Source of the DNA: Pseudonocardiales bacterium
Lineage (GTDB): Bacteria > Actinomycetota > Actinomycetes > Mycobacteriales > Pseudonocardiaceae
Reading direction: 5' to 3'
Length of the DNA: 64,000 nucleotides
NCBI GenBank assembly: GCA_023252195.1
Contig: JAHEXI010000007.1
Span: forward strand, 41,872-105,871
Shown here in pieces: positions 54,569-63,381 of the stretch. Position numbers and translations under genes: made by a program. Under the pieces are notes generated by a model that made no database searches, was not told the DNA's origin, and worked only from the letters and a program-made list of their open reading frames with translations. Within the stretch, counting starts at the first letter, position 1. Each line of letters starts with the position of its first letter.

Positions 54569-55199
54569 CGTCCGTTCCGAAGCCGAACGGGCGCTGCGGA
54601 TCCGGGCCGAGGCCGCGTTGTTCGACCTCGACGGTGTCCTGGTCGACTCGATGCCGATCATCCGCTCCATTTTCGAGGACTGGGCTCGGTCGTGCGGGCT
54701 CGACCCGGCGCACGTCGTGCAGACCGTGCACGGGCGTCCCACCAGCCAGGCTCTCGCCGACCTCGTCCCGGCCGCGGAGGTGGCCGCTCACCTCGCCTAC
54801 CTGACCGCCGAGGAGATCAGGCGTTCCACCGAGATGGTCTGCCTGCCAGGAGCCAAGGAACTGCTGACCGGGTTGCGCCCCGGTCGCTGGGCGGTGGTGA
54901 CCTCGGGAGCGCGTGCCGTTGCGCGGGCGCGCCTTGCGTCGACCGGCCTTCCGTGGCCCCAGGTGCTGGTGACCGCCGACGACGTCGAACGAGGCAAGCC
55001 CGCCCCCGACTGTTACCTGCTGGCGGCCACCCGCCTCGGCATCGGGCCCGCGGGATGTGTGGTGGTCGAGGATGCGCCGGCCGGCGTCCGTGCCGCGCTC
55101 GCAGCGGGAATGCGCTGCATCGGCGTTGGTAGCCGGCTCGCCGGTCTGCTGCCGGAAACGACGGTCAACTCGCCTGCCGATATCCAGCTTGAGCTGTGA
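54558..55199 (+). CDS. HAD-superfamily phosphatase
   Basis: The 213-aa protein has the HAD motifs AALFDLDGVLVDSMP (nucleophile Asp), VVTSGA (motif II), and GKPAPDCYLLAATRLG with VVEDAPAGVRAALAAGM (motifs III and IV). The helical cap between motifs I and II is of the phosphoglycolate-phosphatase/beta-phosphoglucomutase type. It would dephosphorylate a small phosphate ester. ATG 54558 lies inside the methyltransferase end. It is the last gene of the folP-like operon. Confidence 0.88.
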   Translation: MRPDVRSEAERALRIRAEAALFDLDGVLVDSMPIIRSIFEDWARSCGLDPAHVVQTVHGRPTSQALADLVPAAEVAAHLAYLTAEEIRRSTEMVCLPGAKELLTGLRPGRWAVVTSGARAVARARLASTGLPWPQVLVTADDVERGKPAPDCYLLAATRLGIGPAGCVVVEDAPAGVRAALAAGMRCIGVGSRLAGLLPETTVNSPADIQLEL

Positions 55200-55239
55200 A
55201 CGGCCAGGTCGAACCGTGGCCGGAGGCTGTTGCCTCTTC

Positions 55240-55295
55240 GCCGTGCCCGCGTTCTTAAGATCGTCAATAGTGAGCGCTAACCGTGCGGGCACGGC
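55240..55295. terminator. Long hairpin after the folP-like operon
   Basis: GCCGTGCCCGC at 55240-55250 pairs perfectly with GCGGGCACGGC at 55285-55295 around a 34-base loop, 41 bp after the HAD stop. It may end the operon transcript. Confidence 0.45.
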
Positions 55296-55449
55296 CATCG
55301 GTCATTTTCGGCGATCATGACAGGGTTTGTTGGGGCGAACGCGGTGGTGTAATCCTGTTCGCGCTGCTGCTGCGGTGCAGCTCCCGCTCCTCGTCGGTCC
55401 CAGCTGGCAAGCTCAGGACCTGGATGGCGACCGTGCTGAAGGGATAGGC

Positions 55450-56910
55450 GTGAACCGAAGCTCGTACCAGTGGCACCCCATCACGGAACTCGACGATGCG
55501 CTGCTGGAGCGCCGGGCGCCGTCTCTCGAAGGCTTGGCTCAGGCATGGACGGAGGAACGGGAGTCCATGCAGCAGCTGCAAGTGGAGCGAGTGTTCCTCG
55601 AACGTTGGAAGAACAGGCTGGCCGTGGAGACCGGCGTCCTGGAGGGTTTGTACTCGATCGACAGGGGTGTCACTGAGACCTTGATTGAGCGAGGATTCGA
55701 TGCCGCGCTGATTCCCAATGACGCGACGGATCGGGATCCCACGGTTGTGGTGAATTTGCTTCAAGACCAGCGGAGTGCCGTTGATCTCGTGTTCGATGTG
55801 GTCCTGCAAAGGCGCGACCTGAGCCTGTCATTCATCAAAGAAGTTCACGCCCTGCTGACTCGGTCTCAGCCTACCACGACGGCCGTGGACCAGTTCGGGT
55901 GCACGAGAGAAGTCGAACTGCGCCGTGGGGATTGGAAAAAGCTGCCCAACAACCCCACGCGCGCGGACGGCATCGTTCACGAGTATTGCCCACCGGAACA
56001 GGTGCAGCCCGAGATGGAGCGACTCATCGCGTTGCAGCAGCGCTACTTTGAGCGGAGCGTTAGCCCGGACGTGCTCGCGGCGTGGGTTCACCACCGCTTT
56101 ATACAGATCCACCCCTTCCAGGACGGCAACGGTCGGGTAGCACGGCTGCTTGCCACCCTTGTCTTCATCCGCGCTGCATGGCTACCACTCGTGGTGCGGC
56201 GAGACGATCGGGTGCGTTACCTCGACGCCCTGCAGGAAGCAGATAACGGTGATCTTCTGCCATTGGTGAAGCTCTTCGACACCGTGCAACGAGTCGGTTT
56301 CATGCAGGCGCTGAGCATCGCGGTGCAGGTGGCACAGGAGCAGGACGACGAACTCGAGCTTGTCCTCGCAGTGATCCGCGATCGATTGGCTGCCCGAGAA
56401 GAAGTTCCCAACAGTGGACTCGAGAGGTTGGCCGTCGATCTCCGCGACGATGCACAGAACTTGATGACGACGGTTCGGGATGAGCTCCGATTGATGCTTG
56501 ACGTGCGCGGAATGCCGAAGCGAGTGTTCGTAGACGTCGATAACGCCGAGACGGCGAAGTGGTACCGAGTGGAGCGGATCGACCTCGCTCAAGAGTTCGA
56601 CTATTTCGCGGACTTCTCCCGATACAGCCATTGGGTCAGGCTGAAGATCGACCTGGACAGCCGGTTCGACGTGCTGCTCTCCATCACCGGAGTGGGTCGC
56701 AACACCGGGGCCCTTGCCGCCGTTGTCGGGGCGTGGGAGGTGTCTTCAGGCGGGGACGACGGTTCTGATCGGCGGCCGGTGCAGGTGGTGAGCCAAGAGC
56801 CTTTCACCGCGACCAGCCGAGAAGATTCCCACGACGTGCGGGAGCGTTTCGCTGGCTGGCTTCGGACCGACTTGGCCCGTGCGCTGGCGTCTTGGCAACG
56901 AGGCCTCTGA
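55450..56910 (+). CDS. Fic-domain protein with N-terminal autoinhibitory motif
   Basis: The start is GTG 55450 with GAAGGGA six bases upstream; the track start 55327 is too long. The 486-aa protein has the inhibitory [S/T]xxxE[G/N] helix as TGVLEG (61-66), the Fic core with HPFQDGNGRVAR (221-232), and a long C-terminal extension (about 330-486) that I do not recognise. Fic enzymes usually transfer AMP from ATP to a target protein. The inhibitory Glu65 would hold it off until released. No separate antitoxin is next to it, fitting an intramolecularly inhibited (class II) Fic. Confidence 0.85.
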   Translation: MNRSSYQWHPITELDDALLERRAPSLEGLAQAWTEERESMQQLQVERVFLERWKNRLAVETGVLEGLYSIDRGVTETLIERGFDAALIPNDATDRDPTVVVNLLQDQRSAVDLVFDVVLQRRDLSLSFIKEVHALLTRSQPTTTAVDQFGCTREVELRRGDWKKLPNNPTRADGIVHEYCPPEQVQPEMERLIALQQRYFERSVSPDVLAAWVHHRFIQIHPFQDGNGRVARLLATLVFIRAAWLPLVVRRDDRVRYLDALQEADNGDLLPLVKLFDTVQRVGFMQALSIAVQVAQEQDDELELVLAVIRDRLAAREEVPNSGLERLAVDLRDDAQNLMTTVRDELRLMLDVRGMPKRVFVDVDNAETAKWYRVERIDLAQEFDYFADFSRYSHWVRLKIDLDSRFDVLLSITGVGRNTGALAAVVGAWEVSSGGDDGSDRRPVQVVSQEPFTATSREDSHDVRERFAGWLRTDLARALASWQRGL

Positions 56911-56942
56911 CCGGGATGGCTTGTGTCGCCGCTGTGAGTGGC

Positions 56943-57167
56943 TCAGCGCAACTCGCCAGCGCGCAGGGCGGTGGCGAAGGCGGTCCACGCCCGTGGGCAG
57001 ACGGTCAGCACGCTGCCGGTGGGGTGCTTGGAGTCGCGCACCGCAACGGCGCCAACGGTGACGGCGACCTCGACGCAGTTGGCCTGGTCGCTGCTGCGGC
57101 TGCTCTTTCGCCAGCGGGCACCGCTGAGGTCCAGCGCAGGCATCCCGGGCTCCTCTCCAGTACTCAT
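56943..57167 (-). CDS. DUF397 protein
   Basis: From ATG 57167 the 74-aa protein contains LSGARWRKSSRSSDQANCVE, VAVRDSKHPTGSVLTV and WTAFATALRAGELR, the full DUF397 signature. These small proteins are encoded next to XRE-DUF5753 regulators in actinomycetes and modulate them. Here the partner regulator upstream is only a C-terminal remnant, so the pair is broken. Confidence 0.88.
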   Translation of the reverse strand: MSTGEEPGMPALDLSGARWRKSSRSSDQANCVEVAVTVGAVAVRDSKHPTGSVLTVCPRAWTAFATALRAGELR

Positions 57168-57190
57168 GTGGCCCTGCGCGGTCCGCCGGT

Positions 57191-57408
57191 TCAGCGGAGC
57201 TCGGTGGCGATCTGGGTGATCAGCTCGGTCGTTGCAGCGGGTGCAAGGGCTGCCTGCAGGATATTCCCCAGCGCCACCCGGTAGGAGGCCAGATCGGCCT
57301 CTTCCTCCAGAAACAGCACGGTGCTGTGATTCTCCAGGTAGACCAGCGCTGTTTCCTCGGCGAACTCCAGGATTACGAACGGCCCGCGTAGCCCGGCGTG
57401 TGCGCGGG
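57191..57408 (-). pseudogene. DUF5753 regulator, C-terminal remnant
   Basis: The minus strand reads AHAGLRGPFVILEFAEETAL, VYLENHSTVLFLEEEADLAS and ELITQIATELR, the end of the ligand-sensing DUF5753 domain of XRE regulators. The helix-turn-helix and most of DUF5753 are gone: homology stops near 57408, where helicase sequence of the opposite strand begins. Confidence 0.75.
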
Positions 57409-57422
57409 GCGTCCGGCTCAAC

Positions 57423-58337
57423 CGAGTCCAGCGAGCTGCGGTCTGGAACGTGGTCGAGGCCTTCGAACGCAACGCACAGACGCAGGGCAAGACAACCTTC
57501 GAGCTGCTCGTGGCCCGAGCCGCGGAGATCGCGGAGGATCAGGTGTTGCGCGAGCAGATCCCCAGGTATGACCACATCGTCGTCGACGAAGGGCAGGACT
57601 TGCACGCAGGTCACTGGAGGGTGCTGCGCGGCGTCGTAGCACCGGGCCCGAACGACCTGTTCATCTGCGAGGACGGCCACCAGCGGATCTTCGGTGAACG
57701 GACCGTGCTGAGCCGGTTCGGTATCGAGACCCGTGGCCGCTCACGCAAACTGACGCTGAACTACCGCACGTCCCGGCAGAACCTGGCCTTCGCCTTGGGA
57801 GTGATCGGCGACCAGAAGGTCATAGCCCTCGACGGCGACGAGGACACCGTCGAGGGCTACCACTCCGCGTTCACCGGCCCCGCCCCCACCGTTCGCGGAT
57901 TCACCGGCGTGGCCGAGGAGATGCGCTTCCTGGTGGACACCGTGAGGGGTTGGCTGGACCAGGGAGTGGCCGCCTCGGCGATCGCGGTGCTGGCCCGTCG
58001 TAGCCCGGAACAGGACCGCGCGCGCCTTGCCCTGCAGGACGGTGGCGTCGCGGTGGAACTGCTACACAAGGAGGGCGCAGGGAACACCGCGGCGGTGAAG
58101 ATCGCCTCGATGCACCGCGCCAAGGGCACCGAGTTCTCCCGCGTCGTCGTCATCGGCGCCGAGGCGGGTGTGGTGCCCCTGGACTGGGCGTTCGAGAACC
58201 AGCCCGAGTCCGAGCCCGCGGCCGTCCGGGGGCGGGAGCGCTCGCTGTTCTACGTGGCGTGCAGCCGGGCCCGCGACAAGCTGATCATCACTTGGCCGGG
58301 CGCTCCGAGTCCATTCTTGCCTCTGCCAGCTGCCTGA
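57423..58337 (+). pseudogene. UvrD/Rep-type helicase, C-terminal part only
   Basis: The frame from about 57423 reads RAAVWNVVEAFERNA and IVVDEGQDLHAGHWRVL (motif II). It then has EDGHQRIF (motif III), LTLNYRTSRQNLAFALG (motif IV), ASMHRAKGTEFSRVVVIGAE (motif V) and RERSLFYVACSRARDKLIIT (motif VI). The Walker A domain and the first half are missing, so ATPase activity is unlikely. The ATG-like start used by the track (57450) is internal. The 5' truncation coincides with the DUF5753 truncation. Confidence 0.8.
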
Positions 58338-58385
58338 TGCCGCCAAGGGCCACGGCCACGGGCTCTTTGTCGGCTGTTCTGGTTC

Positions 58386-58727
58386 CTACCGGCCAGTGAG
58401 GCGGCGTAACCAGTCGTCGACGGCGGCGAGGGTGGGTTGCTCAGCAATGCCGAGGCGGCGTTGCAGCCGTCGTTGTGCGATTGACCGTACGTATTCGGGC
58501 ATGACGAACGAGGGCCGGTCGAATCCACCTCCGGCGACCGCGATGTGGTGGGCGAACCCGCGGTCGCGTGTGGTGATCGGTACGACGATGACCAGACCTA
58601 CCGGCCACGCGTTGAACGCGTCGGTCGAGACCACGAGAACCGGGCGAGTGCCGCCTTGGTCGCCTGGGCCGACCGGGTCCAGGACAGCGAGCCAGACCTC
58701 GCCGCGGTTAGGCGTCGAGGTGCTCAA
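58386..58727 (-). CDS. PemK/MazF-family toxin
   Basis: Starting at TTG 58727 inside the end of the antitoxin gene, the 113-aa protein reads NRGEVWLAVLDPVGPGDQGG, TRPVLVVSTDAFN and VIVVPITTRDRGFAHHI, the MazF/PemK endoribonuclease core. A C-terminal helix (AAVDDWLRRLTGR) follows. It would cut mRNA when freed from its antitoxin. The overlap means translational coupling; the track start 58787 lies within the antitoxin gene. Confidence 0.85.
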   Translation of the reverse strand: MSTSTPNRGEVWLAVLDPVGPGDQGGTRPVLVVSTDAFNAWPVGLVIVVPITTRDRGFAHHIAVAGGGFDRPSFVMPEYVRSIAQRRLQRRLGIAEQPTLAAVDDWLRRLTGR

Positions 58728-58959
58728 CCGTTCCTTCTTCCCAGCGGCGTCCTTCGGCGAGGTAGTCGTTCCAGGAGTCGGGGTCAACCTCGCGCAGTTG
58801 GAACATCTGCTGGGCGGCCTGCTGCATCAGGGCCGTGTCGGCCACTTGCCGGGATAGTTGATCGAGCAGTGCGCGCACGGTCACCCCGTGCACTTTGGCG
58901 GCGGCGGCGAAGCGGTCTCGTACCTCAGCGGGGACCTTCAGGGATGTCAGATCAGGCAT
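58708..58959 (-). CDS. Antitoxin of the MazF pair
   Basis: The 83-aa protein begins MPDLTSLKVPAEVRDRFAAA, an N-terminal ribbon-helix-helix-like DNA-binding segment. It ends in an acidic tail SWNDYLAEGRRWEEGTVEHL suited to wrap the toxin. ATG 58959. Its last codons overlap the toxin start by 20 bp. It should neutralise the toxin and repress the operon. Confidence 0.8.
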   Translation of the reverse strand: MPDLTSLKVPAEVRDRFAAAAKVHGVTVRALLDQLSRQVADTALMQQAAQQMFQLREVDPDSWNDYLAEGRRWEEGTVEHLDA

Positions 58960-59082
58960 TCTCAGAGGGTACCTTGTAAAGGGAGCTCCGACGACTTCCA
59001 GCGCTGATACCCCGGATTCAGAGGGGTGAGGGGCCGGTGCGGCAGACTGACCGGGCAGCACCGCCGTCGAGAGGAGCAACCC

Positions 59083-60099
59083 GTGACCCGTCCGCAGGTC
59101 GACGTGCTGGCCGTCGCTCGCGAACAGGTACTGCAACAGGGCACTGGGCTCTCGGAGCAGCAAGTCCTCGCGGTGCTGGAAATAGCCGACGACCGGTTGG
59201 CGGAGCTGCTCGCGCTCGCGCATGAGGTGCGGATGCGCTGGTGTGGCCCTGAGGTCGAGGTCGAGGGCATCGTCAGCGTCAAGACCGGCGGCTGCCCGGA
59301 GGACTGCCACTTCTGCTCACAGTCCGGCCAGTTCAGCTCACCGGTGCGGGCGGTGTGGTTGGACATCCCCGGTCTGGTCGAGGCGGCCAAACAGACCGCG
59401 GCCACCGGGGCTACCGAGTTCTGCATCGTTGCCGCAGTCCGCGGGCCGGACCGTCGGCTGATGTCGCAGGTGAAAGCGGGCATTGAGGCGATCCGCGCCG
59501 AACCGGAGATCGCAGAGATCAACGTCGCCTGTTCACTGGGGATGCTCACCCAGCAGCAGGTGGACGAGTTGGCTGCCATCGGCGTGCACCGTTACAACCA
59601 CAACCTGGAGACCGCGCGCTCGCACTTCACCAACGTCGTGACCACGCACACCTGGGAGGAGCGCTTCGAGACGCTGCGGATGGTGCGCGAAGCTGGGATG
59701 GAAGTCTGCTGCGGCGGCATCATCGGGTTGGGCGAGACGGTGGCGCAACGTGCCGAGTTCGCCGCGCAGCTCGCCATGCTGGATCCCGACGAGGTGCCGA
59801 TGAACTTTCTGATCCCGCAGCCTGGCACCCCGTATGAGAGCTATGACGTGGTGGCGGGCGTCGACGCGCTGCGGACCGTGGCCGCGTTCCGACTTGCCTT
59901 ACCCCGCGCAGTCCTGCGTTTCGCCGGCGGCCGCGAGCTCACCCTCGGGGATCTGGGTGCCGAGCGGGGCATGCTCGGCGGCATCAATGCGATCATCGTG
60001 GGCAACTACCTGACCAATCTCGGCCGGCCCGCGCAGGCGGACCTGGAGATGCTCACCGAGTTGCGGATGCCGATCAAAGCCCTCGGTCGGACGCTGTGA
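59083..60099 (+). CDS. bioB: Biotin synthase
   Basis: The 338-aa radical-SAM enzyme inserts sulfur into dethiobiotin. The [4Fe-4S] cluster motif is CPEDCHFC in [19 protein letters not shown]. Other conserved parts are [35 protein letters not shown] and [14 protein letters not shown] 59083 follows GAGAGGAG; the track start is 19 codons upstream. The stop overlaps the next gene by 4 bp. No bioA, bioF or bioD is in the window. Confidence 0.95.
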   Translation: MTRPQVDVLAVAREQVLQQGTGLSEQQVLAVLEIADDRLAELLALAHEVRMRWCGPEVEVEGIVSVKTGGCPEDCHFCSQSGQFSSPVRAVWLDIPGLVEAAKQTAATGATEFCIVAAVRGPDRRLMSQVKAGIEAIRAEPEIAEINVACSLGMLTQQQVDELAAIGVHRYNHNLETARSHFTNVVTTHTWEERFETLRMVREAGMEVCCGGIIGLGETVAQRAEFAAQLAMLDPDEVPMNFLIPQPGTPYESYDVVAGVDALRTVAAFRLALPRAVLRFAGGRELTLGDLGAERGMLGGINAIIVGNYLTNLGRPAQADLEMLTELRMPIKALGRTL

Positions 60100-60281
60100 A
60101 CTGCTGCGACGTCTGTGGCCGTCCGATGGACAGCGGCCAGCACGTCAGCTGTGCCCACCGCAGGCAGCTCGACCCGCCGCGATACTGCCCGCACTGCGGC
60201 CGTCGGATGGTGGTGCAAGTGACGCCGACCGGCTGGTCGGCCAGATGCAGCGCACACGGGCCGCATCCGGGGTCGGGATGA
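60096..60281 (+). CDS. bsaP: Biotin synthase auxiliary protein BsaP-like
   Basis: The 61-aa Cys-rich protein has paired motifs CCDVCGRPM and YCPHCGRRM plus two more Cys, in RALDPPR-like context ([13 protein letters not shown]) and [13 protein letters not shown]. Mycobacteria encode such a protein directly after bioB, where it is required for biotin synthase activity. GTG 60096 overlaps the bioB stop, and its own stop overlaps the next ATG, so all three genes are coupled. Confidence 0.8.
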   Translation: MNCCDVCGRPMDSGQHVSCAHRRQLDPPRYCPHCGRRMVVQVTPTGWSARCSAHGPHPGSG

Positions 60282-60829
60282 CTGCGGCGCAGCCGGACGT
60301 CCAGCAGGCTCCCGAGCCCCGATTCGGTGTGGTGGTGCGCGCCGATCTGGTTCCAGCGCTGGGCGTGCTGTGTGCGGTGGCGGTGCTGGGCCTGCCGCTG
60401 GGCGCCCTGTGGTCCTGGCTGGCGCCGCCCGAGTTCGTCGCTCGCTCGGCGCTGGCGCCCACGCCGGGTGGCGTGCTGCCCTTCGTCGGGCAAAGCGAGC
60501 ACCGCTTCGACGATATGGCGACCTTCGTGCTGTTCGGGCTGGCCGCCGGCATGCTCGTCGGCGCGGTGTTGTGGCTGTTCCGGCGGTGGCGTGGCCCGTT
60601 GGTGCTGGTGGCCGCGGTGCTTGGCTCGCTGGTGGCGGCGTGGCTCGCGATGCGCGTCGGGCTGTGGCTGGCCGCTGCGCACTACCCCGATCGGGCGGGG
60701 ACCGGCGCGCCGTTTCCTCAGGCGCCAGTGCTCGAATCAGCTTGGGTGATCGTCACACAGCCGTTCGGCGTTGCGGTTACCTACTGCCTCGCGGCCGCCT
60801 GGAGCGGCGCGGAGGACCTGCGGTCGTGA
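60278..60829 (+). CDS. DUF2567 membrane protein
   Basis: The 183-aa protein starts at ATG 60278 (ATGA overlap). It has four hydrophobic segments ([77 protein letters not shown]). A loop [12 protein letters not shown] after the first helix is typical of DUF2567. Function is unknown; its constant place after bioB and bsaP suggests a link to biotin, perhaps transport. Its TGA lies inside the 50-bp palindrome. Confidence 0.8.
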   Translation: MTAAQPDVQQAPEPRFGVVVRADLVPALGVLCAVAVLGLPLGALWSWLAPPEFVARSALAPTPGGVLPFVGQSEHRFDDMATFVLFGLAAGMLVGAVLWLFRRWRGPLVLVAAVLGSLVAAWLAMRVGLWLAAAHYPDRAGTGAPFPQAPVLESAWVIVTQPFGVAVTYCLAAAWSGAEDLRS

Positions 60830-60870
60830 GTGCGAAACAGTGTTATAACACTGTTTCGCACTCACGACCG
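60821..60870. terminator. 50-bp perfect palindrome between convergent genes
   Basis: The arms run from CGGTCGTGAGTGCGAAACAG through TGTTA | TAACA to the exact complement, 25 bases per arm with no loop and no mismatch. The stop of the DUF2567 gene is inside the left arm and the stop of the opposing LON-domain gene begins one base after the right arm. It is ideally placed as a bidirectional terminator. Confidence 0.9.
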
Positions 60871-61539
60871 TCAGTTGAGGCTGGCTTGTTCTGCGAACTG
60901 GTTCAGCGGTACGGGTACCGCACGCAGCGTCCGCAGGAACGCCGCCTCCCGTATCAGCAGGGCGCGTACCATGCGTAGCCGATCAGCGGGGTCGCGGTCC
61001 TCAAGCAAGGCCTGCCGGTCTTCCAAGGTCAGCAAGCAGTCTGAAGCGAGCAGGTGAGCCAACGCTGCGACGTCGACGTCCTCCTTGGGTTCCTCCCAAT
61101 CACCGTGCTGCCACGCCGCGCAGCAGTACTGCCGGTGGGCTTCCCGAGCCGAGCGGGCCAGCATCGGCAGAAGCATCGACTGTTCTGCCGGTACGTCGTC
61201 ATCAGGCACCCACTCGACGCTGCCCACCAGATACGGCGCGGAGGTGTTGTCGATATCGAGCAGCCGGAACCTTTTCTTGCCGCGAGTGACGATGTCAAAG
61301 CGGCCATCGGGCAGTCTGCGGGCATCCTGGAGTAGCGCAGTGCATCCGATGTCGTGGACCTCCTCCGTCGATTCCAGACTCTGCTTGACCGCGATCACGC
61401 CGAAGCTGCGGCCAGGTACAGCGCCGGTCACCAGGTCGACGGTCAACTGACGGTAACGGGGCTCGAAGATGTGCAACGGAAGCGACGCACCCGGAAGCAG
61501 CACAGTGCCCAGCGGGAATAACGGGACGGTCTCGGCCAC
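60871..61539 (-). CDS. LON substrate-binding-domain protein
   Basis: The 222-aa protein begins ETVPLFPLGTVLLPGASLPL and HIFEPRYRQL, the classic Lon N-terminal (LON_substr_bdg) start, with GRFDIVTRGKKRFRLLDID in the middle. A helical end contains DCLLTLEDRQALLE and DRLRMVRALLIREAAFL. There is no AAA+ or protease domain, so it is a stand-alone substrate-binding module; its client is unknown. ATG 61539. It lies 9 bp downstream of the nrtR-like gene and is likely co-transcribed. Confidence 0.88.
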   Translation of the reverse strand: MAETVPLFPLGTVLLPGASLPLHIFEPRYRQLTVDLVTGAVPGRSFGVIAVKQSLESTEEVHDIGCTALLQDARRLPDGRFDIVTRGKKRFRLLDIDNTSAPYLVGSVEWVPDDDVPAEQSMLLPMLARSAREAHRQYCCAAWQHGDWEEPKEDVDVAALAHLLASDCLLTLEDRQALLEDRDPADRLRMVRALLIREAAFLRTLRAVPVPLNQFAEQASLN

Positions 61540-61548
61540 AGGTAAACG

Positions 61549-62274
61549 TTACGGCGCTGGGCGCGGATCCGCTAAGTGAACTGCCCCTTCCGGGGCATGG
61601 TGTGCCTCCGGTGGTCGCAACACAGCGAACGGGTCGGTAATCCGCATGCCGCGCTCCGCGAAGCGGTACAGCGCCGCGGGCCGGCCGCCGGAGGGTCCCG
61701 GCGCGGCGGTTCCGCCAGTGGGGACCAGCACCCCACGGCGGGCCAGCACTCGCTGTAAGTTGGTCGCCGAGACTCGGTGACCCAGCGCAGCAGCGTAGAG
61801 CTCCCGCAGACTGGAGACAGTGAACTCGGGCGGCGCCAGCGCGAAGCCGAGATTGGTGTAGGACAACTTGGCGCGCAACCGATCCCGGGCCCGACGCACG
61901 ATCAGGCCGTGATCGAAGGCGGTGCGCGGCGACCCTTGTAGGGCATCGGTCACCGGATGCCATGCCGTGTCGTCGGGCAGCGCGGGATCGGCCACGCAGG
62001 GCACCAGCCCGAGGAACGCGGTCACGACGGTCCGCCGGTGCGGCATCCGATCCGGCGCGCTGAAGACCTCGAGTTGTTCGACGTGCGCGACGTCGCGGAC
62101 GTCCACCTTCTCGGCGAGCTGGCGCAGTACCGAGGTCTGGACGTCCTCATTGTCGCCGAGCCGCCCGCCCGGCAACGCCCAGCGCCCAGCATCGGGTTCG
62201 ATGGCGCGTTGCCACAGCAGCACCTGCAGCTGCTGGTTGCGGACCTGCAGCACAGCGGCGAGGACTTCGTGCAT
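61549..62274 (-). CDS. nrtR: Nudix-type transcriptional regulator NrtR-like
   Basis: From ATG 62274 the 241-aa protein has a Nudix fold ([38 protein letters not shown]). Its Nudix box reads [10 protein letters not shown] where active hydrolases have RELxEExG. A C-terminal winged helix follows ([28 protein letters not shown]). Loss of catalytic Glu residues plus a DNA-binding tail is the hallmark of NrtR, which senses ADP-ribose and represses NAD synthesis genes. It is divergent from nadA with a palindrome between them. The track start 62727 is far too long. Confidence 0.85.
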   Translation of the reverse strand: MHEVLAAVLQVRNQQLQVLLWQRAIEPDAGRWALPGGRLGDNEDVQTSVLRQLAEKVDVRDVAHVEQLEVFSAPDRMPHRRTVVTAFLGLVPCVADPALPDDTAWHPVTDALQGSPRTAFDHGLIVRRARDRLRAKLSYTNLGFALAPPEFTVSSLRELYAAALGHRVSATNLQRVLARRGVLVPTGGTAAPGPSGGRPAALYRFAERGMRITDPFAVLRPPEAHHAPEGAVHLADPRPAP

Positions 62275-62301
62275 CGCGAGGCCACCGCTGTTATCATTCA
62301 C

Positions 62302-62324
62302 GTTTTCGATTGTAAGGCGAAAAC
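62302..62324. promoter_or_regulatory. Probable NrtR operator in the nrtR-nadA intergenic region
   Basis: GTTTTCG-N9-CGAAAAC is a perfect 7-bp inverted repeat in the only AT-rich part of the 90-bp divergent region, 41 bp before nadA and 28 bp before nrtR. A repressor here would cover both promoters. Assignment to NrtR is inferred from position. Confidence 0.6.
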
Positions 62325-62364
62325 TCAGGCAGGGGCCAGCGTCAGGGCTGGCGAAGGAGGCGAC

Positions 62365-63381
62365 ATGGCCGCTACCGCCGCGACGGAGTGGACCCACGCC
62401 GGCCACCCAGGGTCGGAGGTTGAACGAGCTTGGCGTCAGGAGGTACGCGAACTCGCCCGGCAGCGCGACGCGGTGTTGCTCGCGCACAACTACCAGGTGC
62501 CCGAAATCCAGGACATCGCCGACCACGTCGGCGACTCTTTGGCGCTGTCGCGCATCGCCGCGGACTGTGCGGCAAGCACCATCGTCTTCTGCGGCGTGCA
62601 CTTCATGGCCGAGACGGCGAAGATCCTGGCACCGGGCAAGACGGTGCTCATCCCCGACGCGCGTGCGGGTTGCTCGCTGGCCGACTCCATCGACGCCAGC
62701 CAGCTGCGGGACTGGAAAGCCGAGCATCCCGGCGCGGTCGTCGTGTCGTATGTGAACACCACAGCTGAGGTCAAGGCCGAGACCGACATCTGCTGCACCT
62801 CATCCAACGCCGTCGAGGTGGTCGACTCGATCCCCGCGGACCGTGACGTGTTGTTCCTGCCCGACCAGTTCCTCGGCGCGCACGTGCAGCGCGTCACCGG
62901 GCGGCGCAACCTGCACATTTGGGCCGGAGAATGCCACGTCCACGCCGGGATCAACGGTTCCCAGTTGGCCGCGAAAGCCGCTGCCGCGCCCGACGCCGAG
63001 CTTTACATCCACCCGGAATGTGGCTGCGCGACCAGTGCCCTGTACCTGGCAGGTGCGGGTGCGGTGCCCGCCGAACGGGTGCGGATCCTGTCCACCGGCG
63101 GGATGCTCGCTGCTGCCCGGGCGACCGGCGCGCACGAAGTACTGGTGGCCACCGAAATCGGCATGCTGCACCAGCTGCGGCGCGCGGCCCCGGGGGTCGA
63201 CTTCCAAGCGGTCAACGACCGGGCCTCCTGCCGGTACATGAAGATGATCACTCCGGCGGCGTTGCTGCGCTCACTGCGCGACGGTGTCGACGAAGTGACC
63301 GTCCCCGCCGACATCGCAGCGCGCGCCGGTAGCGCGGTGCAGCGCATGATCGCTATCGGCCGGCCGGGCGGCGACGAGTGA
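62365..63381 (+). CDS. nadA: Quinolinate synthase
   Basis: The 338-aa [4Fe-4S] enzyme condenses iminoaspartate with dihydroxyacetone phosphate to quinolinate. It shows [29 protein letters not shown] and [15 protein letters not shown]. It also shows the Cys in [30 protein letters not shown] and STGGML, ending near [15 protein letters not shown] 62365 follows GAAGGAGG. Its TGA overlaps the nadB GTG by 4 bp. It is probably repressed by the NrtR-like protein. Confidence 0.95.
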   Translation: MAATAATEWTHAGHPGSEVERAWRQEVRELARQRDAVLLAHNYQVPEIQDIADHVGDSLALSRIAADCAASTIVFCGVHFMAETAKILAPGKTVLIPDARAGCSLADSIDASQLRDWKAEHPGAVVVSYVNTTAEVKAETDICCTSSNAVEVVDSIPADRDVLFLPDQFLGAHVQRVTGRRNLHIWAGECHVHAGINGSQLAAKAAAAPDAELYIHPECGCATSALYLAGAGAVPAERVRILSTGGMLAAARATGAHEVLVATEIGMLHQLRRAAPGVDFQAVNDRASCRYMKMITPAALLRSLRDGVDEVTVPADIAARAGSAVQRMIAIGRPGGDE

